Origin: Clostridia bacterium
GTDB taxonomy: Bacteria; Bacillota_A; Clostridia; Oscillospirales; CAG-272
Direction: 5' to 3'
Length of the DNA: 8,351 nt
Assembly (NCBI GenBank): GCA_017462145.1
Contig: JAFTRT010000053.1
Coordinates: forward strand, 1-8,351
Below, piece after piece: positions 1 to 4,783 of this stretch. The notes beneath the pieces were generated by a model that saw nothing but the letters and a program-made list of their open reading frames with translations, was not told the DNA's origin and searched no databases. Each line of letters begins with the position of its first letter. The stretch's first letter is position 1. A program made the translations under genes and the position numbers.

Positions 1-430
1 GATGTGCACCAAAGGTGGCCGGCATGACCCCCTCCCCCGTATTGGTTGCCGTAGCCGTGGCAATCAAACGCCTGCCCTCCAAGCGGTAATGAACGGAAAA
101 CAGGAACGAAAAGGGATAGGATACCCGTGTTTCCTCGTTATCCCGCAGGGTCAGAACCGCCTCGGTATCCGACAGCCGATCCACCTCATAGACAAATTGG
201 GAAGCAAAGCCGTGGCATCCCATTTCGTAGGTCTTTCCCCTGTAGGTATATTGTCCGCCGTACAGTCGGCCGCAAATGGGAAAGAGCCACGGTGCGCTCT
301 GTCCCCACACCTGCGGATCGGCCTGCCAAAGATATTCCCATCCGTCGCTTCGGCCAACGATGGAGCGAAGCTCCGCCCCCAGTGCCGAGATGCGAACGGT
401 CAAACATTCATTTTGCAAGGTTACGTTCAT
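1..430 (-). CDS. Aldose 1-epimerase family protein (LacX-like), C-terminal part outside window
   Basis: Aldose 1-epimerases (galactose mutarotases) interconvert the alpha and beta anomers of sugars in the cytoplasm; the LacX-like branch has poorly defined substrates. The 143 visible residues match the N-terminal half of the usual roughly 290-residue protein. They show an early strand with GAELRSI, then WLFPICGRL, the family block MGCHGFA (residues 70-76, His73), and FGAH at 140-143, where the family normally reads GGHPGF. The start at 430 follows a strong GGAGAGGAGAAG ribosome site. Only 20 nt separate it from the stop of the truncated threonine aldolase upstream, so the two are co-transcribed. 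The frame is open to the left edge and no stop is seen. The family call is firm; the sugar is unknown. Confidence 0.85.
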   Translation of the reverse strand, partial: MNVTLQNECLTVRISALGAELRSIVGRSDGWEYLWQADPQVWGQSAPWLFPICGRLYGGQYTYRGKTYEMGCHGFASQFVYEVDRLSDTEAVLTLRDNEETRVSYPFSFLFSVHYRLEGRRLIATATATNTGEGVMPATFGAH

Positions 431-450
431 CTTCTCTTCTCCTCTCCCGA

Positions 451-936
451 TCAAAGCATGGCCAACAGAGTCTCGATCTCCTCGGGGGTATAGACCGTTC
501 CGTACTCCGTAGGCTGTGCCATGGCAATGACCTTGGGTCTGTATTTATATTTTTTGGTCGCCAGCAGCAGATCCCGAATGATCTGCGGCGTCAGCTTGCC
601 GTCCGGGATCTTGGCCGTCAGAATTTTATTGCCCAAATTGAACTCAAAAGCCCCTGCCTCATAGGTATGGATATGGGTCTGCTCGGCGCAGAGAATGGCC
701 GACCACCGATCCATCATCGCCTTCAGTGCCATGACGTTGGCCGCTGTTCCGTTGATGGCAAAGGTGGTATCGATAGGTTCTCGGAATTCCCGTTGCATCC
801 GCTCGGTGGCAAGACGGCTGTAGCGATCCTTTCCGTAGCCCCCGTCCAAGGGCTCGCTGTTGACCCGATAGACCGCCTCTGCGATCTCCGGATGGGCATT
901 GATCCAAACTTCCCCGTGAAAGGCCTGAATTTTCAT
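451..936 (-). CDS. Threonine aldolase / beta-eliminating lyase family protein, truncated to its N-terminal half (probably non-functional)
   Basis: The 161 residues match the N-terminal half of PLP-dependent L-threonine aldolase (Gly1/LtaE family, normally about 340 residues), which cleaves threonine to glycine and acetaldehyde. Visible family blocks are NAHPEI (13-18), GGYGKD (32-37), INGTAANVMAL (61-71), AEQTHIHTYEAGA (84-96), DGKLT (112-116) and QPTEYGTVYTPEE (141-153). The protein stops at ETLLAML, just where the family should continue into the IDGARL block. The PLP-binding lysine and the whole small domain are therefore absent. The start at 936 has a GGAGGAG ribosome site and a good promoter upstream. 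The stop is followed at once by the epimerase ribosome site, which suggests that a deletion joined the two genes. It may be a pseudogene, although its start signals are intact. Confidence 0.8.
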   Translation of the reverse strand: MKIQAFHGEVWINAHPEIAEAVYRVNSEPLDGGYGKDRYSRLATERMQREFREPIDTTFAINGTAANVMALKAMMDRWSAILCAEQTHIHTYEAGAFEFNLGNKILTAKIPDGKLTPQIIRDLLLATKKYKYRPKVIAMAQPTEYGTVYTPEEIETLLAML

Positions 937-975
937 GTGGGCTCCTCCAACTCCGTGGCATTTGCATACGACTTT

Positions 976-1004
976 ATGATACTCGTTTTTGATCCAAAAG
1001 TCAA
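976..1004 (-). promoter_or_regulatory. Promoter for the leftward threonine-aldolase-fragment/epimerase pair
   Basis: On the minus strand, TTGACT (1004-999) is followed after 17 nt by TATCAT (981-976). Each hexamer has five of six consensus bases at ideal spacing. The predicted start near 969 gives a leader of about 33 nt before the ATG at 936. Confidence 0.7.
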
Positions 1005-1039
1005 GAGCTTTTCCGAAAATGCCCGTTTTGAAAGAACCC

Positions 1040-1068
1040 TTGACTTTCGGGAGAAGCTGTACTATAAT
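1040..1068 (+). promoter_or_regulatory. Promoter for the nitrilase-GDPD fusion gene
   Basis: TTGACT (1040-1045) and a perfect TATAAT (1063-1068) are separated by 17 nt, a near-consensus housekeeping promoter. Transcription should begin near 1075. The AAAGGAG ribosome site at 1093-1099 lies 6 nt before the ATG at 1106. This promoter stands back to back with the leftward one at 976-1004 without overlapping it. Confidence 0.75.
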
Positions 1069-1105
1069 AAAAAAGGAAGAAATATAAAAGCCAAAGGAGA
1101 CCGGT

Positions 1106-2731
1106 ATGAAGATCTGCATCATCCAACCTGCCTACTCCACCGATGATTCCCGCTCCGAGGAATTGTTTGAGGCTCAGCTCCGACTGTTGGAGCAATGTGA
1201 CGACAGCATGGATCTGATCGTCCTGCCCGAATCGGCCGACATTCCCTGTCTGGCCAAAAGCAAAGCAGCCTCCGAGGCATCCTCGGCACGCTTCAACGGC
1301 CGTCTGCTGACGGCGGTGGCCGAGACCGCTCGTCGCTGTCACGCCATGGTCTTCGTCAATGCCCGCTCGGACGAAGGCAACGGCCTGCGTAATACCACCT
1401 ATGCCTTTGACCGTTGCGGCAAGATCGTCGGAAAATACTTCAAGCAGCACTTGACACCCGGAGAGGTCGCCAAGACCCGCTTGGACAGTGCCTATTCCTT
1501 TGAGTGGTCCGAACCCACCGTGGTGGAGATGGAGGGCTTTCGCTTTGGCTTTTTGACCTGCTACGATTTCTATTTTTACGAGGCCTTTGCCAATATGGCA
1601 AGACAGAAGCTGGATTTTGTCATCGGCTGCTCCCATCAGCGAAGCGACACACACCGATCCATTGAGATCTTCTCCCAAAACCTTGCCTACAATACCAATG
1701 CCTATGTGCTCCGCTCCTCGGTCTCCATGGACGAGACCGCAGATGTGGGCGGCGGTTCTATGGTGGTGGCTCCCACGGGAGAGATCTTGGTCAATATGAA
1801 GAGCCGTGTGGGCTTGGCTACCGTGGAGATCGATCCCACGCAAAAGTACGAGAAGCCTGCCGGCTTCGGCAATCCCCCTGCACCACACTACGAATACATC
1901 GAAAAAGGGCGCAGACCTTGGAAATATCGCCCCGCAGGCAGTGCCATTGTTCGGCATGATGCCATCATGGCCTATCCCAGAGTGTGCGCACATCGGGGTT
2001 TTAACACCATCGCACCCGAAAATAGTTTGCCCGCCTTTGGTGCCGCCGTGGCCATGGGGGCAGAAGAGATCGAATTTGACCTGTGGTTCACCAAGGACGG
2101 CGAGGTGGTCTCCATGCACGATTCTACCCTGGATCGTGTGTCCAACGGAACGGGCAAGATTTGGGATTATACCTTGGAAGAGCTGAAGCAGCTGGACTTT
2201 GGCAGCAAACGGGGAGAAGCCTTTGCAGGCTTGACCATTCCCACCTTTGAGGAAATCTTAAAAAAATTCTCCTGCCACTGCATGATGAACATTCACCTCA
2301 AAACCGAGGGGAACCGTCCCGAATATCTGGATAAAGTGGCGGCTCTCATCCGTAAATACGACTGTGAAAAATACGTCTACCTCATGAGCGGACAGGATTC
2401 GGTTCTGGAACGCCTGCAACGGGAGTATCCGGAGATTCCACGCTGTTGCGGAGCGGGAGACGGAAGATGGGAGATCGTGGACCGTGCCATCCGCTACGGT
2501 TGCCAAAAGGTCCAGCTTTATAAACCCTATTTCAATGAGGAAATGATCCAAAAAGCCCACGACCGCGGGATCGTCTGTAACGTATTTTGGTCGGATGACC
2601 CCGCCGAAACCGAACGCTTCTTGGATATGGGCATCTATACCATCCTGACCAATGAATATCACCGCATCGCCCAAGTGTTGGCAAAACTGAAAAAGTATGT
2701 TTTGTATGAAAGGATGCGGTTGTTTTTTTGA
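1106..2731 (+). CDS. Nitrilase-superfamily hydrolase fused to glycerophosphodiester phosphodiesterase (GDPD)
   Basis: This is a two-domain protein of 541 residues. Residues 1-280 are a whole carbon-nitrogen hydrolase with the Glu-Lys-Cys triad: E42 in VLPES, K113 in YFKQHL, C152 in LTCYDFYF. It ends in the family's typical RRPWKYR strand (269-275). Residues 288-525 are a GDPD TIM barrel: AHRG with H296 and R297, PENS (304-307), IEFD with E323 and D325, the catalytic HD at 338-339, DYTLEEL (354-360) and ILTNE (513-517). GDPDs split glycerophosphodiesters into glycerol-3-phosphate and an alcohol; nitrilase relatives hydrolyse amides or nitriles. The MNIHLK block has His397 where a metal-binding Glu is usual. 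No signal peptide is seen, so it should be cytoplasmic. The last dozen residues (KYVLYERMRLFF) are read from a hairpin repeat and are unlikely to be ancestral. Domain calls are firm; the substrate is unknown. Confidence 0.9.
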   Translation: MKICIIQPAYSTDDSRSEELFEAQLRLLEQCDDSMDLIVLPESADIPCLAKSKAASEASSARFNGRLLTAVAETARRCHAMVFVNARSDEGNGLRNTTYAFDRCGKIVGKYFKQHLTPGEVAKTRLDSAYSFEWSEPTVVEMEGFRFGFLTCYDFYFYEAFANMARQKLDFVIGCSHQRSDTHRSIEIFSQNLAYNTNAYVLRSSVSMDETADVGGGSMVVAPTGEILVNMKSRVGLATVEIDPTQKYEKPAGFGNPPAPHYEYIEKGRRPWKYRPAGSAIVRHDAIMAYPRVCAHRGFNTIAPENSLPAFGAAVAMGAEEIEFDLWFTKDGEVVSMHDSTLDRVSNGTGKIWDYTLEELKQLDFGSKRGEAFAGLTIPTFEEILKKFSCHCMMNIHLKTEGNRPEYLDKVAALIRKYDCEKYVYLMSGQDSVLERLQREYPEIPRCCGAGDGRWEIVDRAIRYGCQKVQLYKPYFNEEMIQKAHDRGIVCNVFWSDDPAETERFLDMGIYTILTNEYHRIAQVLAKLKKYVLYERMRLFF

Positions 2732-2760
2732 GGGCCTTTCTTGAAAGAAAGGCCCTCAAA
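2727..2760. repeat. Perfect 34-bp palindrome, copy 1 of a gene-end hairpin repeat
   Basis: Two perfect 16-nt arms flank a GA centre; the right arm is AAGAAAGGCCCTCAAA. The stop codon of the nitrilase-GDPD gene (2729-2731) lies inside the left arm. The T tract precedes the stem and no T tract follows it on the plus strand, so it is not a classical intrinsic terminator. A close relative stands at 6885-6917, also at the end of a gene. Confidence 0.75.
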
Positions 2761-2771
2761 CTCCCAAAGAA

Positions 2772-2918
2772 CTTCACACAAATAGATTTTTGCTTTCGAT
2801 CCATTGAATCGCAAAACCGCTTCGCCTTCTTCTAAGGGAGAAACCCATCGGACACCTCACGGTACCGATGGGTTTCTTTTTGATTGAAAAACAAAGCAAA
2901 AATCTGTTTCTTTCACAC
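2772..2918. repeat. MITE-like unit with 17-bp terminal inverted repeats
   Basis: AAATAGATTTTTGCTTT (2780-2796) is mirrored by AAAGCAAAAATCTGTTT (2893-2909), complementary at 16 of 17 positions. Just outside the arms are CTTCACAC (2772-2779) and CTTTCACAC (2910-2918), in direct orientation like a degenerate target-site duplication. The interior is about 96 bp, has no reading frame of note and contains the terminator at 2838-2881. Calling it a mobile remnant is inference. The arms could equally form the outer stem of a larger RNA structure. Confidence 0.45.
2838..2881 (+). terminator. Rho-independent terminator downstream of the nitrilase-GDPD gene
   Basis: GAAACCCATCGG (2840-2851) pairs perfectly with CCGATGGGTTTC (2865-2876) around a 13-nt loop. 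TTTTT at 2877-2881 follows. The T tail on the plus strand sets the direction, so this should end the transcript begun near 1075. It lies about 110 nt after the stop codon. Confidence 0.8.
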
Positions 2919-2935
2919 TCTGTTGTGAATGTTCG

Positions 2936-2995
2936 CACCTCACGGAAGCCTTCTCCAGTGGGAGAAGGGGGACCGCGATAGCGGTGGATGAGGTG
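2936..2995. repeat. Three-way-junction inverted-repeat element
   Basis: An outer stem CACCTCA (2936-2942) / TGAGGTG (2989-2995) encloses two hairpins. One is CCTTCTCC-AGTG-GGAGAAGG (2949-2968) and the other ACCGC-GATA-GCGGT (2972-2985). The compact clover-like fold has no coding role. It resembles intergenic repeats I remember from gut Clostridia, but this could not be checked here. Confidence 0.6.
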
Positions 2996-3211
2996 TTATA
3001 AAGAAAATCAGACTTCGTATCCGTCTATATTGTCATCATACTTGCTTCGCAAGAGGAGCGAGCGTAAGCGAGTCGAAGTTTTGTTGAGGGAGCGAAGCGA
3101 GCCGATACAAAACCGAGGAACACACCGTGTTCCGATGGGATCCCAAAAGGGATTGGGATGGTTTTCCTCACACCATGTTGCATCGATCCAAACTACAAAC
3201 CAAAAGAACAA
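2996..3211. repeat. Hairpin-rich non-coding stretch with GAGCGAAGCGAG-type repeats
   Basis: This is the rest of the 480-bp convergent gap, with no convincing gene. It holds CTTGC-TTC-GCAAG (3041-3053), then two imperfect direct copies of a GAGCG(T)AAGCGAG motif near 3062-3078 and 3090-3105. GTTTTGT (3078-3084) faces ACAAAAC (3107-3113). Two more hairpins are GGAACAC-ACC-GTGTTCC (3117-3133) and ATCCC-AAAA-GGGAT (3140-3153). Short open frames here simply read through the repeats. No clear T-tailed terminator for the leftward GDSL gene is visible. Confidence 0.6.
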
Positions 3212-3934
3212 TCACCGATACATGGTACTTTCAACCTGACAGGGGGAGACCTCATCCTCGCCCATGATGAGTTGAAAAATCGTATCGGCAAACAGCTCGT
3301 GCATCTCGGCTGTGGGGTGATTGATTCGATTGATCAACAGCATCGTCGTGTCCTCGGTCTCGGAGCGTTTTTTCCACCGGGCGTAGCAATCGGCCACCTT
3401 GACCCCCATGCTCCTCGCCAGTTCACAAGCGGCGGCCATATACTCGTCCATCCGGCCGCTGTTTTGATAATCTGCGGTTTTGTGGGCATACTCTATATAT
3501 TCCGTGGGAGTATCCTCGGCCACGTAGGTATTGAGCATATTGGGGGTCAGAAAAACCGTCTCCGCACCGCTCTCCACAGAGCGGCGAAAGATCGTTTCCA
3601 ACGCCTCCAGATAATGCTCCAAGGATCCGTTGACGTCATTGAGTCCAAAGGCCACAATGACCAAATCGGGGTGATGGGAAAAGACCTGCCGCTCCATTCG
3701 TTCCAGCGACCCCCGTGCCGTCAAGCCGCCGATTCCTGCATTGATCACATTGACGGGTACGTAATCCCGCACCGCCGACAGCTTTTTAGCCAGGCGATGA
3801 TGGTAAACGCTTTCATAGTCGTTTTGGCTTCTGAGGGCCCCGTGGGTCACGCTATCGCCAAAGGCCACAATGGTGATCGGGCCGTGGATCATCAACCCAT
3901 TCCGATCCATTTGCAATTTTTCCTTGATAGTCAT
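3212..3934 (-). CDS. SGNH/GDSL-family hydrolase (esterase/lipase-like)
   Basis: This 240-residue protein is of normal size for a single-domain SGNH hydrolase, a family that removes acyl or acetyl groups from lipids, sugars or cell-wall polymers. Block I is VAFGDSVTHG with nucleophile Ser28. Block II is NAGIGG (65-70). Block III is GLND with Asn99. Block V is INRINHPTAEMH with catalytic His206. The position three before the His, normally Asp in DxxHP, is Arg203 here. No signal peptide is present. The ATG at 3934 was chosen because GGGAGGA lies 6-7 nt upstream; a longer frame to 4033 would overlap the regulator gene and add unrelated residues. It lies 40 nt after the Crp/Fnr gene and probably shares its transcript. 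The final 14 or so residues look non-conserved and run into the repeat region. The substrate is unknown. Confidence 0.87.
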   Translation of the reverse strand: MTIKEKLQMDRNGLMIHGPITIVAFGDSVTHGALRSQNDYESVYHHRLAKKLSAVRDYVPVNVINAGIGGLTARGSLERMERQVFSHHPDLVIVAFGLNDVNGSLEHYLEALETIFRRSVESGAETVFLTPNMLNTYVAEDTPTEYIEYAHKTADYQNSGRMDEYMAAACELARSMGVKVADCYARWKKRSETEDTTMLLINRINHPTAEMHELFADTIFQLIMGEDEVSPCQVESTMYR

Positions 3935-3974
3935 ATCAAATCCTCCCTTTTGATTCGGTACGGAACACATCCTG

Positions 3975-4679
3975 TCATTCCGCCCATTGATGGTTATGAT
4001 CCCTGTTTTGCTTCCATGAGTCAAGCAATTCAAATTCGTTTTTGCGATTGGCGATACGCCCCTCTCGCTTCAATCGGCCGATCACCGAAGACAGGCCGCT
4101 TCGCTCCACCTCCAAATAATCCGCCAGCTCTTGGCGGTCAAAAGGAATGGTAAAGCGTCGGCTTCCCACCTCTTTGGCACGCAATCCCAAATAGGTCATC
4201 AGCTTTTCCTCGGTGGTGCGCTTGGACACCACCTCCAGCTTGCGATGAAAGACCAAGGTCTTGGCCGCCAGATCCTTCATTAAGTTGTAGATCATACTGC
4301 GATGGTGAGCGCAGTTGTTGGCGCAGGTGGTCAAAATACGGTTGCTGTCGATGAGCATAATCTCGCATGGCTCGCAGGCGATCACCGAGACGGGAAGAGC
4401 CGGCACAGCGGCACAAGCAAAGGCCTCTGCAAACACCCCCGCTGCTCCGATACGGCTCAAAAGACTGCGGTTTCCGTCATAGTCCATCTGCATGATCTGT
4501 ACCGAGCCGGACAGCACTACCCCCACGTATCGGGCAGGAGAACCCTCGGCCATCACCGTATATTTTTTGTCAAAAGCCGCCACCCGTGCGCCCAAACAGC
4601 CAAGACAGGTCAACAGCTCTTCCTCCTGAATGCCATCAAATAGCGGACACTTTTTCAAAATTTCCAAATATTTTTTCAT
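3975..4679 (-). CDS. Crp/Fnr-family transcriptional regulator
   Basis: This is a 234-residue regulator of usual Crp/Fnr length. Residues 1-110 form a cyclic-nucleotide-binding-type beta-roll (GVVLSGSVQIM at 53-63), followed by a long dimerisation helix (about 125-150). A winged helix-turn-helix follows: FTIPFDRQELADYLEVERSG (176-195), then LSSVIGRLKREGRI (196-209). The classical cAMP-binding residue set is not evident. All eight cysteines lie in the sensor half: C11, C25, C28, C89, C102, C105, C119 and C123, including three short pairs (CxxC, CxxC, CxxxC). They do not match the E. coli FNR ligand spacing. The start at 4679 has GGGAG 5-6 nt upstream. The gene is divergent from a ferredoxin/flavodiiron operon with a palindromic operator between them, which points to redox, O2 or NO sensing. 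HcpR-like NO sensing is possible but unproven. Confidence 0.9.
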   Translation of the reverse strand: MKKYLEILKKCPLFDGIQEEELLTCLGCLGARVAAFDKKYTVMAEGSPARYVGVVLSGSVQIMQMDYDGNRSLLSRIGAAGVFAEAFACAAVPALPVSVIACEPCEIMLIDSNRILTTCANNCAHHRSMIYNLMKDLAAKTLVFHRKLEVVSKRTTEEKLMTYLGLRAKEVGSRRFTIPFDRQELADYLEVERSGLSSVIGRLKREGRIANRKNEFELLDSWKQNRDHNHQWAE

Positions 4680-4693
4680 ATTTTCTCCCGTTT

Positions 4694-4709
4694 TGTTGAA
4701 AATTCAACA
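4694..4709. promoter_or_regulatory. Palindromic Crp/Fnr-type operator TGTTG-N6-CAACA
   Basis: TGTTGAAAATTCAACA is a 16-bp inverted repeat (7-nt arms, AA centre) with the 5-6-5 layout of Crp/Fnr sites. Its centre at 4701.5 is 41.5 bp before the predicted start (4743) of the Fe-S operon, the class II activator position. It lies about 8-23 nt into the predicted leader of the regulator gene, where binding would block transcription. Binding by the 3975-4679 protein is inferred. Confidence 0.65.
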
Positions 4710-4723
4710 TACTTTTCAAAAAT

Positions 4724-4752
4724 ATTGTACTATAATAAATGCGTAAAGTCAA
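4724..4752 (-). promoter_or_regulatory. Promoter for the Crp/Fnr-GDSL pair
   Basis: On the minus strand, TTGACT (4752-4747) and TACAAT (4729-4724) are 17 nt apart, each with five of six consensus bases. The predicted start is near 4717, about 38 nt before the ATG at 4679. The -35 to -10 spacer overlaps the -10 box of the rightward promoter, so the two may compete for polymerase. Confidence 0.65.
4731..4736 (+). promoter_or_regulatory. -10 box of the activator-dependent promoter for the Fe-S/flavodiiron operon
   Basis: A perfect TATAAT stands here, but the matching -35 position (4708-4713) reads CATACT, only two of six consensus bases. A missing -35 box with an operator centred near -41.5 is the usual layout of a class II activator-dependent promoter. 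Transcription should begin near 4743, after an in-frame ATG at 4739, which excludes that ATG as the start of the next gene. Confidence 0.6.
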
Positions 4753-4783
4753 GAGAAATCAACTCGAAAATATGGAGGAATTT

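Noticed and set aside
451..453. Recoded TGA or simple frameshift in the threonine aldolase gene
   Set aside because: The DNA after the stop is directly the epimerase ribosome site and gene, so no second half exists in any frame to read into.
127..1146. Long rightward open frame of 339 codons
   Set aside because: It lies antisense to the epimerase and threonine-aldolase reading frames, has an Arg/Pro/His-rich composition and no recognisable motif.
1001..2119. Long leftward open frame of 372 codons
   Set aside because: It is the shadow of the nitrilase-GDPD gene, whose catalytic motifs are clear on the other strand; it has no family pattern of its own.
2936..3153. CRISPR array or tRNA-like gene in the repeat-rich gap
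   Set aside because: There are no regularly spaced identical repeats, and the clover-like fold lacks tRNA arm sizes, a T-loop consensus and a CCA-type acceptor.
2988..3239. Small open frames on both strands in the convergent gap (67-83 codons)
   Set aside because: They consist of translated hairpin repeats, lack ribosome sites and have no recognisable motif.
3935..4033. Longer N-terminus for the GDSL hydrolase
   Set aside because: It would overlap the regulator's 3' end and encode residues unlike the family; the ATG at 3934 has a strong ribosome site.
3158..4153. Rightward open frame of 331 codons
   Set aside because: It is antisense to the GDSL hydrolase and the regulator end, both of which show conserved motifs.
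4739..4783. Upstream ATG as start of the ferredoxin-like protein
   Set aside because: It precedes the predicted transcription start near 4743 and has no ribosome site, while GGAGG sits 5 nt before the ATG at 4784.
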